A stretch of DNA of 64,000 nt, from positions 2,604,501 to 2,668,500 of the forward strand of contig NZ_JAMLIX010000001.1 of NCBI RefSeq assembly GCF_023953965.1, written 5' to 3'. The notes below the pieces were generated by a model. That model searched no databases. It worked only from the letters and a program-made list of their open reading frames with translations, and was not told where the DNA came from. Made by a program: the position numbers and the translations under genes. Numbering within the stretch: position 1 is the first letter of the stretch; the number at the start of each line of letters is the position of its first letter. Shown one piece after another: positions 57,414-64,000 of the stretch. The stretch is from Bosea sp. (in: a-proteobacteria). Its GTDB lineage: Bacteria > Pseudomonadota > Alphaproteobacteria > Rhizobiales > Beijerinckiaceae.

Positions 57414-58301
57414 TCACGCGGACCCCCGGCCGCGCAGAAGCTGGACGATGGCGGAGAAATCGCTGCCGCCTTCGCCCCAGGCGTTATGCAGCCCGAAGAG
57501 CTGGGCCGCGGCCGCGCCGAGCGGGGTCGCGGCGCCCACCGCCTGCGCCGCCTCCTGCGCGAGCTTCAGGTCCTTCAGCATCAGCGCCGAGGCGAAGCCC
57601 GGCCTGTAGTCGTGGTTGGCGGGCGAGGTCGGGACCGGCCCCGGCACCGGGCAATAGGTCGTCAGCGACCAGCACTGGCCCGAGGAGGTCGCGGCGACGT
57701 CGAACAGGGCCTGATGCGACAGGCCGAGCTTCTCGGCGAGCACGAAGGCCTCGCAGACGCCGATCATCGAGATGCCGAGGATCATGTTGTTGCAGATCTT
57801 CGCCGCCTGGCCGTTGCCGGGGCCGCCGCAATGCACGATTCTGCGCCCCATCCGGGCGAGGACAGGCTCGCCGCGGGCGAAGGCATCCTCGCTGCCGCCG
57901 ACCATGAAGGTCAGCGTCGCGCCCCTGGCGCCGCCGGTGCCGCCCGAGACGGGGGCGTCGAGCGCTTCGCAGCCGTGTTCGGCTGCGAGCCCATGGGCCT
58001 TGCGGGCGCTCTCGACGTCTATGGTCGAGGAATCGATCATGAGCGTGCCGGGCTTCACCGCCGGCAGGATATCGGCCCAGACCGAGAGCACATGCTTGCC
58101 GGCCGGCAGCATCGTCACGACGATCTCGGCATCGGCGACGGCCTGCCTCGCCGAGGCGGCGATGCCGACGCCGGTCTCGGCGGCGGCATCCATCGATGCC
58201 TGCGCCAGATCGAAGGCCGTGATGCCATGCCCGGCCTTGACGAGGTTGCCGGCCATCGGGCCGCCCATGTGGCCGAGGCCGATGAAGGCGATGCTGGTCA
58301 T
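57414..58301 (-). CDS. mmsB: 3-hydroxyisobutyrate dehydrogenase MmsB
   Basis: 295 residues. The NAD-binding Rossmann motif FIGLGHMGGPMAGNLVKAG is at the N-terminus, substrate motif DAPVSGGTGGARGATLTFMVGG lies in the middle, and the catalytic Lys is in GNGQAAKICNNMILGISM. It oxidises 3-hydroxyisobutyrate to methylmalonate semialdehyde in valine breakdown, the step before MmsA. ATG at 58301 has GGAGAG upstream. It is 26 bases downstream of the acyl-CoA dehydrogenase gene, in the same transcript. Confidence 0.94.
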   Translation of the reverse strand: MTSIAFIGLGHMGGPMAGNLVKAGHGITAFDLAQASMDAAAETGVGIAASARQAVADAEIVVTMLPAGKHVLSVWADILPAVKPGTLMIDSSTIDVESARKAHGLAAEHGCEALDAPVSGGTGGARGATLTFMVGGSEDAFARGEPVLARMGRRIVHCGGPGNGQAAKICNNMILGISMIGVCEAFVLAEKLGLSHQALFDVAATSSGQCWSLTTYCPVPGPVPTSPANHDYRPGFASALMLKDLKLAQEAAQAVGAATPLGAAAAQLFGLHNAWGEGGSDFSAIVQLLRGRGSA

Positions 58302-58327
58302 GCTGCGTCTCTCCGTTCCCACGCGCC

Positions 58328-59482
58328 TCAATTCCCCTTCGCCCGCCCCACCAGCCCGCGCGCGACGATCATCCGCATCACCTCGTTGGTGCCTTCGAGG
58401 ATCTGGTGGACGCGCAGGTCCCGGACGATCTTCTCGATGCCGTAATCGGCGAGATAGCCGTAGCCGCCATGGATCTGCAGGGCGTGGTTGGCGACCGTGA
58501 AGCCGGTATCGGTCGCGACGCGCTTGGCCATGGCGCAGAGCTTCGTCGCGTCCTCAGCCTTGGCGTCGAGGGCTGCGGCGGCGCGCCACAACAGGCTGCG
58601 CGCCGCCTCGAGCTCGGTCGCCATGTCGGCGAGCTTGAACTGCAGGGCCTGGAAATCGGCGATCGGTGAGCCGAAAGCCTTGCGCTCCCCGGCATAGGCG
58701 ATGGCCTTGTCGAGCGCGCTCTGCGCCCCGCCGAGCGAGCAGGCGCCGATATTGAGCCGGCCGCCATCGAGCCCGGCCATGGCGATCTTGAAGCCGATGC
58801 CCTCCGGGCCTAGGCGGTTGGCCACCGGCACACGGCAGTTCTCGAAGATCACGGCCCGCGTCGGCTGGGCGTTCCAGCCCATCTTCTTCTCGTTGGCGCC
58901 GAAGGAGAGGCCGGGCGTGTCCTTCTCGACCACGATCGTCGAGATGCCGGCAGGACCGGCCTCGCCGGTGCGCGCCATCACGACGTAGATGTCGGAGACG
59001 CCGGCGCCGGAGATGAACTGCTTTACCCCGTCGAGGACGTAATGGTCGCCGTCCAGGACCGCCCTCGTCTTCAGCGCGGCGGCGTCGGAGCCGGAGCCCG
59101 GCTCGGTCAGGCAATAGCTCGCCAGATGTTCCATGCTGGTGAGCTTCGGCAGGAAGCGCCGGCGCTGCTCGTCGCTGCCGTAGCGGTCGATCATCCAGCC
59201 GCACATGTTCTGGATCGAGATGAAGGCCGCGACCGTCGGGCAGCCGGTCGAGAGCGCCTCGAAGATCAGCGCCGCGTCGAGGCGGGTCAGGTCCGAGCCG
59301 CCGACATCGTCGCGGACATAGATGCCGCCCATGCCCAGCGCCGCGGCGGCCCGCATCTCCGCGACCGGGAAATGCTTCTCCTCGTCCCAGCGCGCGGCAT
59401 GGGGCGCGAGCGTCGCGGTGGCGAAGTCCTGCGCCATCGCGCGGATGGCGATCTGATCCTCGGTCAGGGAAAACAGGCTCAC
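58328..59482 (-). CDS. Acyl-CoA dehydrogenase (isobutyryl-CoA type)
   Basis: 384 residues. FAD/substrate motifs: SYCLTEPGSGSDAAALKTRA, FISGAGVSDIYVVMART, ERKAFGSPIADFQALQFKLADMATE, QIHGGYGYLADYGIEKIVRDLRVHQILEGTNEVMR, where the final GTNE region and the Glu of ILEG lie near the catalytic base of this class. The context with mmsA and mmsB implies isobutyryl-CoA to methacrylyl-CoA in valine degradation. It starts at GTG (59482), overlapping the upstream gene's stop. No enoyl-CoA hydratase for the next step is in the cluster. Confidence 0.92.
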   Translation of the reverse strand: MSLFSLTEDQIAIRAMAQDFATATLAPHAARWDEEKHFPVAEMRAAAALGMGGIYVRDDVGGSDLTRLDAALIFEALSTGCPTVAAFISIQNMCGWMIDRYGSDEQRRRFLPKLTSMEHLASYCLTEPGSGSDAAALKTRAVLDGDHYVLDGVKQFISGAGVSDIYVVMARTGEAGPAGISTIVVEKDTPGLSFGANEKKMGWNAQPTRAVIFENCRVPVANRLGPEGIGFKIAMAGLDGGRLNIGACSLGGAQSALDKAIAYAGERKAFGSPIADFQALQFKLADMATELEAARSLLWRAAAALDAKAEDATKLCAMAKRVATDTGFTVANHALQIHGGYGYLADYGIEKIVRDLRVHQILEGTNEVMRMIVARGLVGRAKGN

Positions 59483-60018
59483 GGTCGGCGCTCCTGCTGG
59501 CTGGAGGTAGCGGGCCGCGGCTTCACGCCCGGCGGGCGCCGCGGCTGCGGGTAAGCCCCGTCATAGGATCCGACGCGCCCGCGATGCGGCGAGCGGGCCG
59601 AGTCGAGCGCGACGAAATCCTCAGGTCTCGGCGGCTCTCCGGCCTCGCCGACGAAGACGCGCGGTCCCTTGTCGGTGACGACCACGTCGCCATAGGCGAG
59701 ATCGCCGTTCAGGAAAGTCTCGACCGTCACGGGCGCGCGAGGGGGTGGCGGCAGGCTCGCCGCATGCTCGCGCCTGAGCCGGCTTTCCTCGATCGCCTGC
59801 CGGACGAGGCTGCGGCTGCGTTCGCGCGCGGCCTCGATCCGCTGCCGCCAGAGCTCCTGGCAGTAGGCGCGTTGCGCTTCGTCGAGGAGAAACGCGCCGG
59901 GTTCGCAGAGCGCATCGCCGGCGGTGGGGGTGGCGTCCGGCGCGGGGCCGGCCGCCCGGGCCGGCAGCGTGCCGCAGAGGAGGGCGAGCGATGCGATGAT
60001 GCGCAGCGATCGCTCCAT
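59479..60018 (-). CDS. Small secreted protein of unknown function
   Basis: 179 residues with a signal peptide (LRIIASLALLCGTLPARA) and two Cys (LCEPG, YCQEL) that could pair. A helical Arg-rich middle (WRQRIEAARERSRSLVRQAIEESRLRREH) precedes a small domain VTVETFLNGDLAYGDVVVTDKGPRVFVGEAGEPPRPEDFVALD and a Pro/Arg tail. The domain resembles the end of the partial gene at 63715-64000. No known family recognised. It overlaps the acyl-CoA dehydrogenase gene by four bases and follows mmsA by 22, so it is transcribed within the valine operon. Confidence 0.7.
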   Translation of the reverse strand: MERSLRIIASLALLCGTLPARAAGPAPDATPTAGDALCEPGAFLLDEAQRAYCQELWRQRIEAARERSRSLVRQAIEESRLRREHAASLPPPPRAPVTVETFLNGDLAYGDVVVTDKGPRVFVGEAGEPPRPEDFVALDSARSPHRGRVGSYDGAYPQPRRPPGVKPRPATSSQQERRP

Positions 60019-60040
60019 GGCCTCCTCCGTCGGTGGTGCC

Positions 60041-61537
60041 TCAGCTCATCGTCGGGATGACGAAGCTCGCACCGTCCTTGATACCGCTCGGCCAGCGCGC
60101 CGTCACCGTCTTGGTCTTGGTGTAGAAGCGGATCGAGTCCGGCCCGTGCTGGTTGAGGTCGCCGAAGGCGGAGCGCTTCCAGCCGCCGAAGGTGTAATAG
60201 GCCAGCGGCACCGGGATCGGCAGGTTGATGCCGACCATGCCGACCTGGACCTTCGAGGCGAAGTCGCGCGCCGCGTCGCCGTCGCGGGTGAAGATCGCGG
60301 TGCCGTTGCCGTATTCGTGGTCGTTGGTGAGCTTCAGCGCCTCGTCATAGCTCTCGGCGCGCAGCACCGAGAGGACCGGGCCGAAGATCTCCTCCTTGTA
60401 GATGCGCATGTCCTTGGTGACGTTGTCGAACAGGCAGCCGCCGACATAGAAGCCGTTCTCGTAGCCCTGCATCCTGAAGTCGCGGCCGTCGACCAGGAGC
60501 TTGGCGCCTTCCTTGACGCCGATATCGACGTAAGCCTTGATCTTCTCCATCGCCGCCCTGGTCACGACCGGGCCGTAATCGGCGCTCGCGTCGGTCGAGG
60601 GGCCGATCTTGAGGCTCTCGACGCGCGGGATCAGGCGCCTGACCAGTTCGTCGGCGGTCGCCTTGCCGACCGGGACCGCGACCGAGATCGCCATGCAACG
60701 CTCGCCGGCCGAGCCGTAGCCGGCGCCGATCAGCGCATCGACCGTCTGGTCCATGTCGGCGTCGGGCATGATGATCATGTGGTTCTTGGCGCCGCCGAAG
60801 CACTGCACGCGCTTTCCGGCGGCGCAGCCGCGCGCATAGATGTATTCCGCGATCGGGGTCGAGCCGACGAAGCCGACCGCCTTGATCTCGGGATGGTCGA
60901 GGATGGCGTCGACCGCCTCCTTGTCGCCGTTGACCACGTTGAGGATGCCGGGATGCCCGCCCGCCTCGACGAAGAGCTCGGCCAGCCGCATCGGCACGCC
61001 GGGATCGCGCTCGGACGGCTTCAGGATGAAGGCGTTGCCGCAGGCGATGGCCGGGCCGAGCTTCCACAGCGGGATCATCGCCGGGAAGTTGAAGGGCGTG
61101 ATGCCCGCCACCACGCCGAGCGGCTGGCGCATCGAATAGATGTCGATGCCGGGGCCGGCGCCGTCGGTGAACTCGCCCTTCATCAGGCCGGGGATGCCGA
61201 GCGAATATTCCAGCACCTCGACGCCGCGCTGGATGTCGCCCTTCGCGTCGGGGATGGTCTTGCCGTGCTCGCGGGCGAGCAGATCGGCGAGCGCGTCGTT
61301 GTTCTGGGCGATCAGGTCGAGGAACCGCATCAGCACGCGGGCGCGGCGCTGCGGGTTGACCGCCGCCCATTTCGGCTGCGCCTCGGCGGCGTCGCGCACC
61401 GCGGCGTCGAGCTCGGCCGGGGAGGCGAGCGCCACCTTGCCGATGACCGAGCCGTCCATCGGCTGGTAGATATCGGCCGTGCGGCCCGAGGTGCCCGCGA
61501 CCTGCTTGCCGCCGATGAAATGTCCGACCTGACGCAT
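60041..61537 (-). CDS. mmsA: Methylmalonate-semialdehyde dehydrogenase (CoA-acylating) MmsA
   Basis: 498 residues of the aldehyde dehydrogenase fold. GVVAGITPFNFPAMIPLWKLGPAIACGNAFILKPSE (cofactor), GFVGSTPIAEYIY, the catalytic Cys in GSAGERCMAISVAV, and GYENGFYVGGCLFDNV, EEIFGPVL, PVPLAYYTFGGWKRSAFGDLNQHG are diagnostic of MmsA. It converts methylmalonate semialdehyde to propionyl-CoA with NAD and CoA. ATG at 61537 has GGGAGGG upstream. It is the first gene of the valine operon and is divergent from a LysR gene with an inverted repeat between. Confidence 0.95.
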   Translation of the reverse strand: MRQVGHFIGGKQVAGTSGRTADIYQPMDGSVIGKVALASPAELDAAVRDAAEAQPKWAAVNPQRRARVLMRFLDLIAQNNDALADLLAREHGKTIPDAKGDIQRGVEVLEYSLGIPGLMKGEFTDGAGPGIDIYSMRQPLGVVAGITPFNFPAMIPLWKLGPAIACGNAFILKPSERDPGVPMRLAELFVEAGGHPGILNVVNGDKEAVDAILDHPEIKAVGFVGSTPIAEYIYARGCAAGKRVQCFGGAKNHMIIMPDADMDQTVDALIGAGYGSAGERCMAISVAVPVGKATADELVRRLIPRVESLKIGPSTDASADYGPVVTRAAMEKIKAYVDIGVKEGAKLLVDGRDFRMQGYENGFYVGGCLFDNVTKDMRIYKEEIFGPVLSVLRAESYDEALKLTNDHEYGNGTAIFTRDGDAARDFASKVQVGMVGINLPIPVPLAYYTFGGWKRSAFGDLNQHGPDSIRFYTKTKTVTARWPSGIKDGASFVIPTMS

Positions 61538-61592
61538 GGCGCCCTCCCTGCGAAGCGATGATGTGGTGATCTCGCCTCTCCCTATCATTCTC

Positions 61593-61639
61593 GTTTGCGC
61601 ACGGCTATAGCGATGCTAAACCGTTTGTTGTGCGCAAAC
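61593..61639. promoter_or_regulatory. Inverted-repeat operator between mmsA and the LysR gene
   Basis: GTTTGCGCAC (61593-61602) and GTGCGCAAAC (61630-61639) are exact 10-base inverted repeats whose centres are 37 bases apart. They lie between the divergent start codons (61537 and 61658). The position suits binding by the divergently encoded LysR regulator to control mmsA and itself. Confidence 0.6.
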
Positions 61640-61657
61640 ACAAATACGGAGAGAGCG

Positions 61658-62587
61658 TTGGAGCGCTTCGACTGGGACGATCTGCGCTTTTTCCTCGCCG
61701 TGGCGCGCTCGGGCCGGCTGACGGCGGCGGCGCGCCGGCTCGGCGCCGACCATGCCACGGTCTCGCGCCGCGTCACCGCGCTGGAGGAGGCGCTGAAGGC
61801 CAAGCTGTTCGAGCGCCGCCCGCAGGGCTACACGCTGACGGCGCATGGCGAGCGCCTGCTCGCCAAGGCCGAGACGATGGAGACCGAGGCGCTGGCGATC
61901 CAGAGCGATATCGGCGGCGCGGACATGGCGTTGTCGGGCATCGTCAGGATCGGCGCGCCGGACGGTTTCGGCACCTCGTTCCTGGCGCCGCGGCTGGCGC
62001 TGTTCGCGAAGGCCTATCCGGGGCTGGAGATCCAGCTCATCGCGATGCCGCGCCTGCTGTCGCTGTCGAAGCGCGAGGCCGATGTCGCGATCACGCTCGC
62101 TCCGCCCAAGGAGGGCAAGGTTGTCGCCCGCAAGCTCTGCGACTATCGGCTGGGCCTCTACGCCGCGCCGGGCTATCTTGCCGCGATGGCGCCGGTGACG
62201 AAACCGGAGGACCTCTTCCAGCACCGCATCATCGGCTATATCGACGACCTGATCTTCTCGCCCGAGCTCGACTATCTCGACGAGGTCGCCAAGGGCCTGC
62301 GCGCCCATGTCCAGAGCTCGAGCGTGATCGCCCAGATGAACGCGGTCGCGGCCGGCGCCGGCATAGGCGTGATCCATCACTTCATGGCGGAAGGGAATCC
62401 GCGCCTCGTCCCCGTCCTGCCCGAGACGGTCACGATCGCGCGTTCCTTCTGGCTGCTCGTCCATGCCGATCTGAAGGATGTCGCGCGGGTCAGGGCGATC
62501 GCCGATTTCATCGTCCGTGAAGCCAGGGCCGCGCGCGCCCTCATGATGGGCGAGCACAGGCCCGAACCGCGCATCGCCGCGCAATAG
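61658..62587 (+). CDS. LysR-family transcriptional regulator of the mms operon
   Basis: 309 residues. The N-terminal winged helix-turn-helix reads FDWDDLRFFLAVARSGRLTAAARRLGADHATVSRRVTALEEALKAKLFERRPQGY; the effector domain follows with the usual two-lobe pattern. It is more like the single-copy LysR branch with WDDLRFFLAVA than CbbR. The start is TTG at 61658 behind ACGGAGAGAG; the frame extends upstream to an ATG at 61595, but that lies in the operator. It is divergent from mmsA and probably controls valine or isobutyrate catabolism; the effector is not known. Confidence 0.88.
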   Translation: MERFDWDDLRFFLAVARSGRLTAAARRLGADHATVSRRVTALEEALKAKLFERRPQGYTLTAHGERLLAKAETMETEALAIQSDIGGADMALSGIVRIGAPDGFGTSFLAPRLALFAKAYPGLEIQLIAMPRLLSLSKREADVAITLAPPKEGKVVARKLCDYRLGLYAAPGYLAAMAPVTKPEDLFQHRIIGYIDDLIFSPELDYLDEVAKGLRAHVQSSSVIAQMNAVAAGAGIGVIHHFMAEGNPRLVPVLPETVTIARSFWLLVHADLKDVARVRAIADFIVREARAARALMMGEHRPEPRIAAQ

Positions 62588-62705
62588 CGAGCGCGGGGTG
62601 GGACGGCCCGCCGCATGGCGGAGCTGCTTTATCGCTCTCGCCATGGCGGCGAACAGACGCCACATTATGTGAACATGACAAGAAGACTGATCCGAGGATG
62701 ATGTG

Positions 62706-63662
62706 ATGACCGCTTCCAAGCTCGAACAGCTCCGCCAGATGACGACCGTCGTCGCCGACACCGGCGACATCGAGGCCGTGCGCCGGCTGAAGCCGGTCGA
62801 CTGCACCACCAACCCGACGCTGATCCTGAAGGCGGTCGAGACGCCGGCCTATGCCCATCTCGTCGAGGAGGCGATCGGCTGGGGCAGGAAGCAGGGCGGC
62901 GGCAACAAGGCGGTCCATGCCGTCTGCGATCGCCTCGCGGTGAGCTTCGGCGCGGAGCTCGCCGGCATCGTGCCCGGCCGCGTCTCGACCGAGGTCGACG
63001 CCGATCTCTCCTTCGATACGCAAGCGACCATCGAAAAGGCGCGCGCCGTCATCGCGGCCTACAAGGAGCGCGGCGTCGGGCGCGAGCGCATCCTGATCAA
63101 GATCGCCTCGACCTGGGAGGGCCTGCAGGCAGCGAAGGTCCTGCAGGGCGAGGGCATCGACTGCAACCTGACGCTGCTCTTCGCCCTGCCGCAGGCGGTC
63201 GCGGCGGCGGAGGCCGGCGCCTTCCTGATCTCGCCCTTCGTCGGGCGCATCCTCGACTGGCACGTCAAGGCCGGCGGCGGCCCCTATACGCCCGAGACCG
63301 ATCCCGGCGTCGTCTCGGTCAAGACCATCCATGCCTATTACAAGACCCACGGCATCAAGACGGTGGTGATGGGCGCCTCCTTCCGCAACACCGGCGAGAT
63401 CGAGGCGCTGGCCGGCTGCGATCGCCTGACCATCGGGCCGGGCCTGCTCGACGAGCTCGCCGCGGCGAACGGCGAGCTGCCGCGCCGGCTCAAGCCGGAC
63501 GCGCCGGGCGAGGCGCCGGCCCGGCTCACCTTCGACGAGAAGGCTTTCCGCTTCGCGATGAACGAGGATGCGATGGCGACCGAGAAACTCGCCGAAGGCA
63601 TCCGTGGCTTCGTCAAGGATCTGCGCGGCCTGCGCAAGCTCGTCGCCGGCAAGCTCGGCTGA
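62706..63662 (+). CDS. tal: Transaldolase
   Basis: 318 residues of the long (TalB) class. Motifs are VVADTGDIEAVRRLKPVDCTTNPTLILKA, RVSTEVDADLSFD, ILIKIASTWEGLQAAKVLQGEGIDCNLTLLFA (Schiff-base Lys in LIKIAST), ISPFVGRILDWH, VMGASFRNTGEIEALAGCDRLTI. It transfers a dihydroxyacetone unit in the non-oxidative pentose phosphate pathway. ATG at 62706 has GAGG upstream; the GTG three bases before is less likely. It is separated by 118 bases from the LysR gene. Confidence 0.95.
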   Translation: MTASKLEQLRQMTTVVADTGDIEAVRRLKPVDCTTNPTLILKAVETPAYAHLVEEAIGWGRKQGGGNKAVHAVCDRLAVSFGAELAGIVPGRVSTEVDADLSFDTQATIEKARAVIAAYKERGVGRERILIKIASTWEGLQAAKVLQGEGIDCNLTLLFALPQAVAAAEAGAFLISPFVGRILDWHVKAGGGPYTPETDPGVVSVKTIHAYYKTHGIKTVVMGASFRNTGEIEALAGCDRLTIGPGLLDELAAANGELPRRLKPDAPGEAPARLTFDEKAFRFAMNEDAMATEKLAEGIRGFVKDLRGLRKLVAGKLG

Positions 63663-63714
63663 GCCGGCGCCGCTTTTGGCGGAAACGCGCCCCGGAATGA
63701 CGATGGCTGCGCCC

Positions 63715-64000
63715 TTACTCAGCCGCTTCCGCCGTCACCGCCTTGGCCGGCGCCGCCTCGGTCCCGAAGCGGGCGCGCCCGCCGGCGGCGGCGCTCTGCA
63801 ATTGCTGCTTCCAGCCCTTGCCGTCACCGCCGCCCAGCGCGACGAAATCGGCCGGGCCGATCGCATCGGCGTCGCGGCCCCGATAGACCAGCACGCCGCC
63901 GGCGGTGACGACGATGTCGCCGCGCCGGAGCGTCGGATCCTTGAGATACCAGTGCCGGTCGGTCTGCGGATCGAGCTGAACGACGGGCGGGGCGGGCTTC
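63715..64000 (-). CDS. C-terminal part of a small secreted-type protein (continues beyond the window)
   Basis: The minus strand gives about 94 residues ending at TAA 63715-63717: KPAPPVVQLDPQTDRHWYLK, then RGDIVVTAGGVLVYRGRDADAIGPADFVALGGGDGK, a Gln/Ala stretch and an Ala-rich tail ending TAEAAE. The GDIVVT...VYRG...PADFVAL motif is shared with the secreted protein at 59479-60018 (GDVVVT...VFVG...PEDFVAL). No family name is recognised and the N-terminus is outside the window. Confidence 0.6.
   Translation of the reverse strand, partial: KPAPPVVQLDPQTDRHWYLKDPTLRRGDIVVTAGGVLVYRGRDADAIGPADFVALGGGDGKGWKQQLQSAAAGGRARFGTEAAPAKAVTAEAAE

Noticed and set aside
1..64000. CRISPR array or prophage
   Set aside because: No regularly spaced repeats, cas genes, capsid, terminase, tail or integrase genes were seen.

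Overview
The window looks like a chromosome segment of a high-GC alphaproteobacterium of the order Hyphomicrobiales, most like Bosea and its relatives. This is inferred from gene content and order (murA-DUF2948-hisD-UPF0262-phosphatase, pyrD-DUF952, yejABEF, a ligase-associated DNA repair set) and from the short dispersed palindromes typical of that order. No 16S or other decisive marker is present.

Positions 1 to about 22.4 kb are accessory and rearranged. Three copies of one IS256-family element (one partial, two complete and collinear in sequence) separate blocks of cargo. The blocks are a groEL cut at its 5' side, a small-heat-shock-protein cluster whose third gene is cut by the IS, a ferritin-like protein, a complete nitrous-oxide reductase cluster (nosRZDFYLX plus a cytochrome c), remnants of IS5/IS3-type elements, a 3' half of tRNA-Arg that looks like an attachment-site scar, and an arsenic operon (arsC-acr3-arsH) whose first gene has lost its catalytic N-terminus to the IS. 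An IS21-family element cut by the IS256 copy closes the block. None of the IS256 copies shows a target duplication, so the present order probably arose by recombination between copies.

From tRNA-Thr (23.6 kb) onward the sequence looks like stable chromosome. From 23.8 to 31.7 kb there is a ligase-associated repair neighbourhood: PdeM-type phosphoesterase, Lhr-type helicase, metallo-beta-lactamase-fold exonuclease and ATP-dependent DNA ligase, with a methyltransferase and an SGNH hydrolase interspersed. From 31.8 to 36.6 kb are a LuxR-type response regulator, pyrD-DUF952, a LexA/S24-type repressor and a histidine kinase. From 36.8 to 41.7 kb there is a run of three genes: a divergent pyridine nucleotide-disulfide-oxidoreductase-like flavoprotein lacking the usual redox motifs, a membrane GGDEF-EAL protein, and a crotonase-fold protein resembling the DSF synthase RpfF. 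The last two could form a fatty-acid-signal/cyclic-di-GMP module and are the most interesting candidate system here.

From 42 to 64 kb the genes are housekeeping: peptidoglycan (murA), histidine (hisD), phosphopentomutase (deoB), oligopeptide/microcin C-type uptake (yejABEF), membrane cytochrome c, KDO activation (kdsB), phenylalanine (pheA), NADH pyrophosphatase (nudC), valine catabolism (mmsA, acyl-CoA dehydrogenase, mmsB) with a divergent LysR regulator, and transaldolase. Two small secreted proteins in this part share a C-terminal motif. All function calls are from reading the sequence and remembered family features; no database search was run.
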